The notes below the pieces were generated by a model that was given only the letters and a program-made list of their open reading frames with translations, was not told the origin of the DNA and searched no databases. From contig JARGFI010000028.1 of the NCBI GenBank assembly GCA_029210745.1, positions 1 to 33,783 of the forward strand: a stretch of 33,783 nucleotides of DNA, given 5' to 3'. This DNA is from Desulfuromonadales bacterium (lineage in GTDB: Bacteria; Desulfobacterota; Desulfuromonadia; Desulfuromonadales; JAHYIW01). The position numbers and the translations under genes are program-made. Of the stretch, positions 1 to 7,175 are shown piece by piece (the stretch's first letter is position 1; every line of letters begins with the position of its first letter).

Positions 1-203
1 CTTATCGGGTTGATTGCTTTAGTTCTCATTGTGGGCCCCTTGTGTTTTTAGCTTATTTATGGTTATTAAGCCATAAAATGAGAATATTGTCAATAGACAA
101 TAAAATAAAAATATGACTTTTAGGCAATAAAGTAAAATATTGTCAACAAGCTATATTCCGAGGGTATGCAGGGCCGGTGGGTGCCCCCCCCTTTTTACGT
201 AGT
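1..203. repeat. AT-rich intergenic region with nested inverted repeats
   Basis: No gene was found here. The first 150 bases are AT-rich and hold several inverted repeats. TTCTCATT (23-30) pairs with AATGAGAA (77-84) and encloses TTATGG (57-62)/CCATAA (71-76). TATTGTC (85-91) and GACAATA (96-102) form a perfect 7-bp palindrome with a 4-nt spacer, and TATTGTC recurs at 138-144 opposite an imperfect GGCAATA (123-129). These could be operator sites or the 3' structure of a gene beyond the left edge. The function is unknown. Confidence 0.5.
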
Positions 204-234
204 AAAAAAAAAGGTCGGTCAAAAATGACCGACC
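204..234 (-). terminator. Rho-independent terminator after tRNA-Arg
   Basis: A perfect 9-bp stem (213-221 with 226-234) has a 4-nt loop and is followed, on the minus strand, by nine T residues (complement of 204-212). It lies 16 bases beyond the tRNA 3' end and points the same way, so it very likely ends the tRNA transcript. Confidence 0.85.
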
Positions 235-249
235 GCTGACGAATTTAAA

Positions 250-326
<77 letters not shown>

Positions 327-337
327 ACTGGATGGGT

Positions 338-366
338 TTTATACCGTATCCCCCCGGTGAATGCAA
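338..366 (-). promoter_or_regulatory. Sigma70-type promoter of tRNA-Arg
   Basis: On the minus strand, TTGCAT (361-366) and TATAAA (338-343) are separated by exactly 17 bp. The predicted start is about five bases before the tRNA 5' end. The promoter covers the GTG at 357, which argues against that codon as the start of the neighbouring plus-strand gene. Confidence 0.75.
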
Positions 367-380
367 CTGAAATTCCGCCG

Positions 381-410
381 TTGCTCCGCTGCTTCACAAA
401 CTGGTATACT
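381..410 (+). promoter_or_regulatory. Candidate promoter of the MBL-fold gene
   Basis: TTGCTC (381-386) and TATACT (405-410) are spaced by 18 bp. The expected transcription start falls at about 417, the position of the first good ATG. The message may therefore be leaderless or nearly so, which fits the absence of a visible Shine-Dalgarno site. Confidence 0.45.
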
Positions 411-416
411 TCTGCG

Positions 417-1280
417 ATGAACTACATGCTGAAAATACTTCTGATCCTCTGTGCCAGTCTACTCTTCAGCCTTCCACCAGCAGCCCACGCGGCGTACCGT
501 GTCGAAGACTTGGGGGATGGGCTCTATGCGGCGCTTGCTATCGATGGCGAGGGGGCGAGCAGTAATGCCTTTTTTGTTGTGGGGGAGAGCTACGTCGTCG
601 CCGGGGGGGCGCACATGACTCGCGCCGCGATTGCAGGATTGCTCAACATCATCCCCAAGGTCACCTCCAAACCGTTGCGCTATTTCGTGCTGCCTCACCA
701 CCACCGGGGTTTTTCTTATATCGATTTTGACTTTCCCGCCGGGGTCGATGTGATCATGACCTGGCAGACGCGGGAGGCTTTGCGCAGCGAAGTGCGTCAG
801 CCGGAGTATCCGATCCTTTTTTTCAGTGAAGGGCTGACCCTCGACCTGGGCAAAAACTCAACCGTGGTGATTACCGAGGTGGGACGTGGCCACAGTGAAG
901 GGGATCTGCTGGTCTATCTCCCTGAGAGAAAAACCCTCTTTACCAGTGACCTGCTCTACGTCAACAGCGTCGGCTACCTCGGCGACGGTTATATGCGTGA
1001 ATGGATTACCGCGCTGGAATTCATCGAACAATTGCAGGTGAAAAAAATCATTCCCGGACACGGCCCGGTGAGTAAAGAGCAGGCCGTGACCGATTTTATA
1101 AAATATTTCAAAAGTTTTCTTTCAAAACTGCTGGCAGCGATAGAACAGGGGAAAACTTTGGAAGAAATCCGCCAGGAATTTGCCCTGCCGCGCTACCGTC
1201 AGCTCGAAGGGTACGAGCGCTTCATGGAAGTCAACCTGGAGCGCGCCTACCAACAACTGCAAGAGACCTTAAAAAATTAA
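417..1280 (+). CDS. Exported MBL-fold metallohydrolase-like protein, degenerate metal site
   Basis: This 287-residue protein has an N-terminal signal peptide (about residues 4-26, hydrophobic core LLILCASLLF, ending near AHA) and a metallo-beta-lactamase fold. The third metal His lies in GRGHSEGD (about residue 159), the bridging Asp in FTSDLLY (178) and the last His in IPGHGP (215). The usual HxHxDH motif is replaced by HHHRGF (94-99). The two site-1 histidines can be placed, but the Asp and His of the second metal site are missing. It may bind one metal or have lost hydrolase activity. It resembles the periplasmic MBL proteins of the SoxH/quinoprotein-relay type, but the substrate cannot be told. 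I chose ATG 417 (or 426) because an upstream GTG at 357 lies inside the tRNA promoter. Its 3' end overlaps the convergent cytochrome gene by 4 bp. Confidence 0.85.
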   Translation: MNYMLKILLILCASLLFSLPPAAHAAYRVEDLGDGLYAALAIDGEGASSNAFFVVGESYVVAGGAHMTRAAIAGLLNIIPKVTSKPLRYFVLPHHHRGFSYIDFDFPAGVDVIMTWQTREALRSEVRQPEYPILFFSEGLTLDLGKNSTVVITEVGRGHSEGDLLVYLPERKTLFTSDLLYVNSVGYLGDGYMREWITALEFIEQLQVKKIIPGHGPVSKEQAVTDFIKYFKSFLSKLLAAIEQGKTLEEIRQEFALPRYRQLEGYERFMEVNLERAYQQLQETLKN

Positions 1281-2098
1281 TCCTCGCCGCTGGTACGGGT
1301 ATCGTAGCTTTTCTTCAGTTGCAGCAGCACCACTGCGGCAATGATCAACAGCACCACGGTCGCTCCCCCCCAAACCTTGCGGGTGTCAAGTCGGGCATTG
1401 ACAGCTGCGGTCTCCGCCGTTATTTCGGCGAGGCGAGAGCGATAATCGGTCGCGGCTTTTCGTACTTTTTCAATTTCAACGGTATGAAAGAGGCGATGAT
1501 AATCGTTGCGCAGCGCAAACAGTTTATCCTCTAACGGCCGGGTGCGGATCCCGATCCGCTTAAGCGCCGACAGATCATTGTTGGCCACAATGATACCGAG
1601 GTCAATTTCCTTGACCGCCTGCTTGATTTCTGCCGCCCGATCATAGCTATGGCAACGGCTGCAATCCTGCTCGTTGATCAAATCATGGCTTGCCAACTGC
1701 ACGCGATGATTGTCATGACAGGTGACACACTGCGGACCACCCTTTCCCAGCGCCCGGCCATGTGCGCTGTCCTGATAAATTTCAGCAACGCCAAGATGAC
1801 ACTTCCCGCAAAAAGCCGGGATATCGTTGCCGGCAGGGGCACCGAGAAAACCGCGCTCCGGACTCATTGCCATGGCAAAATCGGTGGGGTCACCACCGTG
1901 ACAGTCATGGCACGAAATCCCGTTGACGGCGTGGACACTCTGCCGCCAGTCGATCACCGCTTCCCCCAAGGCATCAGGCTGCGCGACGTGACATTGCAAG
2001 CAAACCGTTTCCTCCTCGGCCCACGCCTGCCCTTGCCAGAAGCTCAGCAACAGGGTCAACGTGACCAGACACCAGCAACCAGAATTTCGCCCTTTCAT
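1277..2098 (-). CDS. Membrane-anchored pentaheme cytochrome c of the bc complex
   Basis: This 273-residue protein has a signal peptide (about residues 1-27), five CXXCH haem-binding motifs (33-37, 63-67, 97-101, 124-128, 146-150), a charged helical region (about 155-240) and one C-terminal membrane helix (243-262). The haem domain should sit on the periplasmic side, anchored at its C-terminus. Its start overlaps the stop of the cytochrome b gene (ATGA), so the two are translationally coupled, after the Rieske gene. The likely role is to accept electrons from the Rieske/cytochrome b pair, replacing cytochrome c1 or f, and pass them to periplasmic carriers. Multihaem c subunits of this kind are typical of delta-proteobacterial quinol-oxidising complexes. 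The specific partner and direction of electron flow are inferred. Confidence 0.93.
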   Translation of the reverse strand: MKGRNSGCWCLVTLTLLLSFWQGQAWAEEETVCLQCHVAQPDALGEAVIDWRQSVHAVNGISCHDCHGGDPTDFAMAMSPERGFLGAPAGNDIPAFCGKCHLGVAEIYQDSAHGRALGKGGPQCVTCHDNHRVQLASHDLINEQDCSRCHSYDRAAEIKQAVKEIDLGIIVANNDLSALKRIGIRTRPLEDKLFALRNDYHRLFHTVEIEKVRKAATDYRSRLAEITAETAAVNARLDTRKVWGGATVVLLIIAAVVLLQLKKSYDTRTSGED

Positions 2099-3189
2099 GA
2101 GAAATGCCCCCAGATCGATAGCGCCAGAAAAATCAGCAAAATCAGAAAATAAACGGTTAAAAAGACGGGTCGTCGCGCCGGACGACGTTCAGCACCAATA
2201 TCAATGAATGGCAACAGCGCCAGAAATGTCATAAATGCCCCCTGTACACCAAGTCCGATCAATTTACTGGGAAAGATCTTTAACGTCTGATACGCCCAGA
2301 GGAAATACCACTCGGGTTTGATCTTCTCCGGGGTGGTAAAGGGGTCAGCAGGCTCCAGCGTTGACGGTGGAAAAAACAGTTGCGGGATGAAGAAGCTCAC
2401 CATCACGAGCAGCGCCAAAAAAAACATGATCATTGCGCCATCCTTGACCACAAAGTTGGGAAAGAACGGGATTCCCCCTTGATGCTCTTCATGCAATGGA
2501 ATGTCAGCGGCATCCGGTTGCTGATAGTCCGCTCCGAACGGGGGGGTTGCGATGCCGGTGCGGCGCATGCTGTAAAGATGAAATCCGATCAGGCCAAAGA
2601 GTGCCAGCGGCAGGACAATCACATGCAGGGCAAAGAAACGCCCCAGAGTTACCCCGCTGACCATCGGCCCGCCCCGCAAAAATTCAACCAGTTTGGCACC
2701 GACTATCGGCACCGCACCGGCGGCATCGGTGGCAACCGTCGTCGCCCAGAACGACAACTGACTCCAGGGGAGAAGATAGCCGGTCAGGCACAGCACCAGC
2801 CCGAGGTTAAAGAGGATGAACCCCGATAACCAGGTCAGTTCACGCGGTTTTTTGTAACTCCCCATAAAAGCAACGGACACCATGTGCAGCAGCAGCGCCA
2901 CAACAATGATGTTCGAACCGACCGCATGCAGGGTGCGGATCAGCCAGCCGAACGGAACATCATTCATGATCCGTTCAACGCTGGAAAAAGCCGTTTCGGG
3001 GCTGGGGATATAATACACCAGCAGCAAAATTCCGGTCAGGAGCTGTAGCCCGAAGAGTGCCAGCAGAACTGCCCCGAGGGTATGCCAGACGGTCAGGGTG
3101 CGAGGAAGCAGATAACCGGTCAGCTGGTTATGCAGCAGTGCGCGCACAGCAAGACGCTCATCCAGCCAGTCGATAAGGAATTTTTTCAT
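2095..3189 (-). CDS. Cytochrome b subunit of a quinol:cytochrome c oxidoreductase
   Basis: This 364-residue polytopic membrane protein combines the cytochrome b N-terminal four-helix domain with a C-terminal (subunit IV-like) domain in one chain. The haem ligands are visible as His88/His102 in the second helix and His189/His204 in the fourth, the latter pair with 14 intervening residues as in b6-type proteins. The quinol-oxidation (Qo) loop motif PEWY is at 292-295. It oxidises menaquinol, bifurcating electrons between the Rieske cluster and the b haems across the cytoplasmic membrane. The gene starts one base into the Rieske stop region (shared position 3189) and ends overlapping the cytochrome c gene, so three subunits are made from one tightly coupled message. 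Confidence 0.96.
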   Translation of the reverse strand: MKKFLIDWLDERLAVRALLHNQLTGYLLPRTLTVWHTLGAVLLALFGLQLLTGILLLVYYIPSPETAFSSVERIMNDVPFGWLIRTLHAVGSNIIVVALLLHMVSVAFMGSYKKPRELTWLSGFILFNLGLVLCLTGYLLPWSQLSFWATTVATDAAGAVPIVGAKLVEFLRGGPMVSGVTLGRFFALHVIVLPLALFGLIGFHLYSMRRTGIATPPFGADYQQPDAADIPLHEEHQGGIPFFPNFVVKDGAMIMFFLALLVMVSFFIPQLFFPPSTLEPADPFTTPEKIKPEWYFLWAYQTLKIFPSKLIGLGVQGAFMTFLALLPFIDIGAERRPARRPVFLTVYFLILLIFLALSIWGHFS

Positions 3190-3635
3190 CAGACCACCCT
3201 TTTCTGACTAACCAGCAACTGGTCGCCGTCTACCGTAACCGCATAGCTTTCCAGCGCCTTCGGCGGCGGGCCGCCGAGCACCCGACCGTCAGGCGCGAAG
3301 CGCCCGCCGTGGCACGGGCAAAGAAATTCATCCTGGTCGGCGACCCACTTGACAATACAACCAAGGTGCGTGCACACCGCGGACAGCGCAAGATACTCGC
3401 CGGCGGCCGGTGCGATCAGCACCGCCGGGCGTCCCTGAAAATCGAAAAAGTGTGCTTTACCGACAGCAACAATGTCGCGTGGGAGGCTGATCGCTCCGCC
3501 CCCGTCGTCCCCGCCAGGGGGGAGCAAAAAACGAAAAATCGGCCAGCCAAAAAGGGCTGCGAGCGCAACACCGAGCGCGCCCAATATCATCTGCAAAAAA
3601 CGGCGACGCTGTTGCGTCGGCAACGGTTCTTCCAT
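3189..3635 (-). CDS. Rieske [2Fe-2S] iron-sulfur subunit
   Basis: This 148-residue protein has an N-terminal QRRRFLQ sequence followed by a hydrophobic anchor (about residues 16-38), consistent with Tat-dependent insertion. A C-terminal Rieske fold follows. The cluster ligands are Cys88 and His90 in CTHLGC and Cys106 and His109 in CPCHGG, with Cys93/Cys108 forming the disulfide. It is the high-potential electron acceptor of the bc complex. It is the first gene of the Rieske-cytochrome b-pentaheme cytochrome operon and has a strong GGAGGT ribosome site 4 bases before ATG. A promoter and a palindrome lie in its leader. Confidence 0.96.
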   Translation of the reverse strand: MEEPLPTQQRRRFLQMILGALGVALAALFGWPIFRFLLPPGGDDGGGAISLPRDIVAVGKAHFFDFQGRPAVLIAPAAGEYLALSAVCTHLGCIVKWVADQDEFLCPCHGGRFAPDGRVLGGPPPKALESYAVTVDGDQLLVSQKRVV

Positions 3636-3662
3636 GTGACCTCCAAGTGCAGTTTTTGCCAG

Positions 3663-3677
3663 GACATCATTGATGTC
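3663..3677. promoter_or_regulatory. Palindrome at the bc-operon transcription start
   Basis: GACATCA-T-TGATGTC is a perfect 7-bp inverted repeat with one central base. It sits just downstream of the predicted transcription start of the Rieske operon (about position 3679 on the minus strand). That is a usual place for a repressor site, but no regulator can be named. Confidence 0.4.
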
Positions 3678-3685
3678 GGCTACAG

Positions 3686-3714
3686 ACTATAACCGAACAA
3701 GGCGGATTTAACAA
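3686..3714 (-). promoter_or_regulatory. Sigma70-type promoter of the bc operon
   Basis: On the minus strand, TTGTTA (3709-3714) and TATAGT (3686-3691) are separated by exactly 17 bp. The leader to the Rieske ATG would be about 45 nt and contains the palindrome at 3663-3677. Confidence 0.65.
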
Positions 3715-3798
3715 GCTGACCTCCGCAAGAATTTTTTTGCCTCTTGCGTAAAAGCTTCAGGGAATGGTCAGTAAACAAATCGCGCCACCAACGCAGCG

Positions 3799-4491
3799 CT
3801 ACTGATGCGCCGCCAGCACGCGGCCGAAAACCGGTACGCGCAGATCGCAATTGCTCTGGGCGCAGGTGAGGATTATATAGGCGTTCAACCGATCACGCCC
3901 CCCCCCCGGAGTCAGTCGCACCCGCAAAGTGGTTTGTTCACCAGCGCCCAGTTCATCTTTGTCGAGGGTTGCGGAAACTTCCGCGGCGGTCGCCGTGACT
4001 GACGAATAACGAAGAGTACGCGCGCCATGATTTTCAATGGTCACAACTTCCTCACGGACGACATCCGGACGCAGATCATCGAGATCAAGTTCGCGGGGGA
4101 CAACCGTAATCTCGGGCTGCACGAGACCACGCAAACTCAACTGCACAACCGGTCGTTGGGGATCGTTGCTGTACAGATAGACTGTTTTGACCACTTCATG
4201 AGAAAAACGGGTGGAATCGAAGTGGACCTTGAGTTCGGCAGACTCACCAGGGGCAAGCGTCGATGCACTGAGCAGTGCCGCCGTACAACCACACGAACTG
4301 CGTACCCGATCGATGACCAATGCAGCATCGCCCTGATTGTTGAGTTGAAAAAGGTGTTCCACCTGTTCCCCGGCATAGACCTGGCCAAAATCAAATTCCG
4401 GGGAAGACACCTCCAGCCGGGGTGCTCCGGCATGCGCGGCCAACGCACAACAAAGAATAAAATTGATGAGTAACAGAAAACGACACAACAT
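3799..4491 (-). CDS. Exported DUF1573 family protein
   Basis: This 230-residue protein has a signal peptide (MLCRFLLLINFILCCALAAHA, split as residues 1-20 and the following Ala) and two beta-sandwich segments. The first carries the DUF1573 hallmark SSCGCT (about residues 65-70) after an EFDFGQVYAGE strand, and the second resembles an ASH/MSP-like Ig fold. The biochemical role of DUF1573 is not established; such proteins are secreted and common in Bacteroidetes and delta-proteobacteria. I chose ATG 4491 over an upstream start at 4617 because a GAGGAG ribosome site lies 6 bases before it and the signal peptide begins there. It is divergent from hpt, with a TACAAT-like -10 box at 4542-4547 (minus). 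Confidence 0.85.
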   Translation of the reverse strand: MLCRFLLLINFILCCALAAHAGAPRLEVSSPEFDFGQVYAGEQVEHLFQLNNQGDAALVIDRVRSSCGCTAALLSASTLAPGESAELKVHFDSTRFSHEVVKTVYLYSNDPQRPVVQLSLRGLVQPEITVVPRELDLDDLRPDVVREEVVTIENHGARTLRYSSVTATAAEVSATLDKDELGAGEQTTLRVRLTPGGGRDRLNAYIILTCAQSNCDLRVPVFGRVLAAHQ

Positions 4492-4587
4492 AATGAGCTC
4501 CTCGGAAATTTTATTTTGAGCATCACACAAACCACAGCGGGATTGTAGCACACTTGCGCACGAATTTGCTGCAACATCGTGAAAAAA

Positions 4588-4616
4588 TTGACAAAAGGCC
4601 ATTCCCCTGCTATACA
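4588..4616 (+). promoter_or_regulatory. Sigma70-type promoter of hpt
   Basis: TTGACA (4588-4593), a 17-bp spacer and TATACA (4611-4616) form a near-consensus promoter. The predicted start at about 4623 gives a leader of roughly 34 nt to the ATG at 4657. Confidence 0.8.
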
Positions 4617-4656
4617 ATGTTGCTCACCATTAACAATACAGGACAATAAAGCGATC

Positions 4657-5169
4657 ATGAAAGAGCTCTACTCCGCCGAGGATATTGCCACAACGGTCCA
4701 GCGCCTCGGCGCGGAAATCAGCGCTGACTACCCCGCAGGGAACGTTCTGCTCATCGGCGTACTGAAAGGATCTTTCATCTTTATCGCCGACCTGATCCGA
4801 GCGATAGCGGTGCCGACAGTCGTCGATTTTGTCAGCCTCGCCAGCTACGGCTCGGACACCGCTTCATCCGGCATCGTTGAATTCCGGAAAGATCTCGACA
4901 TGTCAATTACCGACCGCGATGTCGTCATTATTGAGGACATCATCGACAGCGGTCGCACATTGGAAACACTTTGTCATCTTTTGCAGCAACGCCGACCACG
5001 CTCATTAAAAGTCTGCACCCTGCTCGACAAACATGCGCGTCGCGAAGTTCCGATAGCCGCCGACTATGTCGGTTTTTCAATCGACAACGGCTTTGTTGTC
5101 GGCTACGGTCTTGACATGGACGAACGTTATCGCAATCTGGGCACTATCTGTTTATTGCCGCAGAGTTGA
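4657..5169 (+). CDS. hpt: Hypoxanthine (guanine) phosphoribosyltransferase
   Basis: This 170-residue protein converts hypoxanthine or guanine plus PRPP to IMP or GMP in purine salvage. The type I phosphoribosyltransferase fold is clear. It shows the N-terminal VLKGSFIFIADL motif (near residues 34-45), the flexible-loop region around LASYGSD, and the PRPP-binding loop VVIIEDIIDSGRTL. The purine-binding end FVVGYGLDMDERYRNL is also present. The length matches the family. ATG 4657 was chosen because an upstream in-frame ATG at 4579 lies at or before the promoter -35 box. The ribosome site is weak (AGGA 13 bases upstream). It is followed by the zinc-ribbon gene 39 bases later and may be co-transcribed with it. 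Confidence 0.95.
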   Translation: MKELYSAEDIATTVQRLGAEISADYPAGNVLLIGVLKGSFIFIADLIRAIAVPTVVDFVSLASYGSDTASSGIVEFRKDLDMSITDRDVVIIEDIIDSGRTLETLCHLLQQRRPRSLKVCTLLDKHARREVPIAADYVGFSIDNGFVVGYGLDMDERYRNLGTICLLPQS

Positions 5170-5208
5170 AATCAGCAAAACTTCAGATCGAATCAGGGAG
5201 AGCCTTCC

Positions 5209-6597
5209 ATGATCATTGAATGCCCGGAATGTCAGGCACGTTTTAAACTCGCCGACGAAAAGATCAAGCCGGAAGGGACAAAAGTCCGCTGCTCCAAATG
5301 CAAACACGTTTTTACCGTCAATGCGCCAGCGCCAGCGCCCGCACCAACGCCATCTCCCGCCCCCCCTGAACCTGTTCCGGTTCAAAGTAGTGACGATGGC
5401 GATGATGATTCTTCCCTGGCGTTCGATGCCGACACAGGAGATCATGCGCCGCCCGATGATTTTGCCGTCGACACAGATACATCGGCAGACGCAATGACCG
5501 GGCCAACCGGTGATTTTGATTTTGATTTTGACGACAGCAGCGCTGCCAAAGATCCCTTTGCAGAGGACGATTCCGCAGGGGATTTTACCTTCGACGCCCC
5601 CGGGGAGTCTGCCGACGACTTTGCCTTTACCGAGGAAGAACCGGCAGACAATGAAGACGCGGGACTCACCACGAGCGACGCGAGAGATGATACCTTCGTC
5701 TTCGGATTGGACAGCGACGATACGCCACCCCTCCCCGGAAAGAGTGCCGATGAAACGGACGGGGATGATTTCTCTTTCGGGGATGAGGCGGGCGGCTTTG
5801 ACTTCGGGTTTGATGAAGAAGAACCCCCCTCCCCGTCTGAAAAAGACGCCGCTGGCGGCGAAGAATTTTCGTTCGGTGACGATGACTCGTTCGCCGGTAT
5901 CGAAATAAGTGGTTCCGCTTCGCTTGAGACGGCCCCCGATGAAGCGGCTGAGGAGAGTCCCGTCAGCTCCGGGCTTTCCGAAGACACCCGCGTTGAAGAC
6001 AACTTCAGCTCACCCCGCGTAGAGCGCGAATCAGCGCCGGAGCGCGCCCCGCAACGCCAGGGTGCCGTCGGCACCTTCTTCAAACTTCTGCTCTTGCTGT
6101 TATTACTCGGCATTGCCGGTGCGTGCGGCTACTTTTACTGGAAGGACGGTACGCTTGATATCGCCAAAATTCAGCAGCGCGTTGAGGTGATGCTCGGCAA
6201 ATCGCCTGCGGAAGAAGATAAAATTAAAATTCGCCTGAGCGAATTAAACGGTTATTTTGTTGACAATGCCGGTGAAGGACAGCTGTTTGTCGTCGAGGGC
6301 AAAGCAACCAACGCATATCCCGACACGCGCTCAGCACTCGCTGTCAAAGGGGTCATTTATGGCGCCGGAGAAATTTTGCGTTACACCAAGGTTTATTGCG
6401 GCAATCCGATTGCCCCGAAAGATCTGCAGACCCTCTCCTGGGATAAAATTAAAGCGAAAATGGAGAACCCGTTCGGTGATACGATGATTAATTCGGAGGT
6501 CACCTCCGGGAAAACCCTCGCGTTTACGATTGTTTTCAAAAATCTTCCCGAAAATCTGACTGAATTTTCAGTCGAACCGCTCAAAGCCGAGAAATAG
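5209..6597 (+). CDS. MJ0042-type zinc-ribbon protein with acidic FxFG-rich linker and DUF3426 domain
   Basis: This 462-residue protein has three parts. Residues 1-38 are a zinc ribbon with CPEC and CSKC pairs, of the MJ0042 class. Residues about 40-285 are a very acidic, Pro/Ser-rich linker with repeated aromatic-acidic blocks (FDFDFDD, FVFGLDSDD, FSFGDEAGG, FDFGFDEEE, FSFGDDDSF). A single membrane helix (LLLLLLLLGIAGACGYFY, about 291-310) is followed by a DUF3426-like domain. The zinc ribbon should be cytoplasmic and the last domain periplasmic. Proteins with this architecture are common in delta-proteobacteria, but their role is unknown. The linker is likely disordered. The start has a GGGAGAG ribosome site, and a strong terminator follows. 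Confidence 0.88.
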   Translation: MIIECPECQARFKLADEKIKPEGTKVRCSKCKHVFTVNAPAPAPAPTPSPAPPEPVPVQSSDDGDDDSSLAFDADTGDHAPPDDFAVDTDTSADAMTGPTGDFDFDFDDSSAAKDPFAEDDSAGDFTFDAPGESADDFAFTEEEPADNEDAGLTTSDARDDTFVFGLDSDDTPPLPGKSADETDGDDFSFGDEAGGFDFGFDEEEPPSPSEKDAAGGEEFSFGDDDSFAGIEISGSASLETAPDEAAEESPVSSGLSEDTRVEDNFSSPRVERESAPERAPQRQGAVGTFFKLLLLLLLLGIAGACGYFYWKDGTLDIAKIQQRVEVMLGKSPAEEDKIKIRLSELNGYFVDNAGEGQLFVVEGKATNAYPDTRSALAVKGVIYGAGEILRYTKVYCGNPIAPKDLQTLSWDKIKAKMENPFGDTMINSEVTSGKTLAFTIVFKNLPENLTEFSVEPLKAEK

Positions 6598-6607
6598 CTC
6601 GTAAACT

Positions 6608-6663
6608 GTTTCAAGCAACAAAAAAAGCCGCGCTATTGCGCGGCTTTTTTTGTTGCTTGAAAC
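6608..6663. terminator. Perfect 26-bp bidirectional terminator
   Basis: Left arm 6608-6633 and right arm 6638-6663 are exact inverted copies around a 4-nt loop (TATT). A GC-rich tip (GCCGCGC) is flanked by A7/T7 tracts, so it can act as an intrinsic terminator for both the plus-strand zinc-ribbon gene and the minus-strand ferredoxin gene. Confidence 0.93.
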
Positions 6664-6709
6664 ATTTCTGAAATCCACAGAGACAACTTACGTCGACCTG
6701 CTCAGGATA

Positions 6710-6877
6710 TCAACCCTCGATGGCGCTAACCGGGCAGGTATCTTTGCAAGCACCACAATCAGTGCAAGTGTCAGCATCGATCACGTGTTTGTCGGCACCT
6801 TCGCTGATCGCGTCGACCGGACAGGAATCGACACAAGCGGCGCAATTGATACATTCATCAGTAATTACGTGAGCCAA
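6710..6877 (-). CDS. Small 2[4Fe-4S] ferredoxin, TTG start
   Basis: This 55-residue protein has two complete cluster motifs, CINCAACVDSCP and CTDCGACKDTCP, spaced as in clostridial-type bacterial ferredoxins. It is a soluble low-potential electron carrier of the cytoplasm. The frame stays open upstream, but the start is best placed at TTG 6877. A perfect GGAGGTGAT ribosome site precedes it at the right distance, and the protein then begins with AHVITDEC as in homologues. It is monocistronic, with a TATAAT promoter upstream and the shared terminator downstream. The exact redox partner is unknown. Confidence 0.93.
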   Translation of the reverse strand: MAHVITDECINCAACVDSCPVDAISEGADKHVIDADTCTDCGACKDTCPVSAIEG

Positions 6878-6925
6878 TGGAATCACCTCCTTATCAAAGA
6901 ATGTTCGGGGATACCCCGTTTCGCA

Positions 6926-6956
6926 ATTATATACACCAGTTACATTATCGTGTCCA
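6926..6956 (-). promoter_or_regulatory. Candidate promoter of the ferredoxin gene
   Basis: On the minus strand a perfect TATAAT (6926-6931) is preceded, 19 bp upstream, by TGGACA (6951-6956). The spacer is longer than ideal. A short CGGGG/CCCCG hairpin (around 6916-6929) lies near the start of the transcript. The rest of 6957-7175 shows no gene and no convincing ackA promoter. Confidence 0.45.
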
Positions 6957-7175
6957 GCAGGATTCCTTGCCAGGCAACAATAAAACGAAAGTTCTTGCAA
7001 TCCGCAGCCACTTTCGTTAGTCTCTAGGACTTATCAACGCGCGATTCTGGCGACAGAATATCTCCATTTCCACCTTTGCCAAAAGCGCCGGTATAAACAA
7101 CTATCAAACACCATTATACTTACCATTGCACATAAAATACCCGACATCAACGATTACGAAGGAGGTTTTTATTCC

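Noticed and set aside
357-416. GTG 357 as the start of the MBL-fold gene
   Set aside because: It lies inside the -35 to -10 region of the tRNA promoter and upstream of the likely promoter of this gene. The signal peptide begins after 417.
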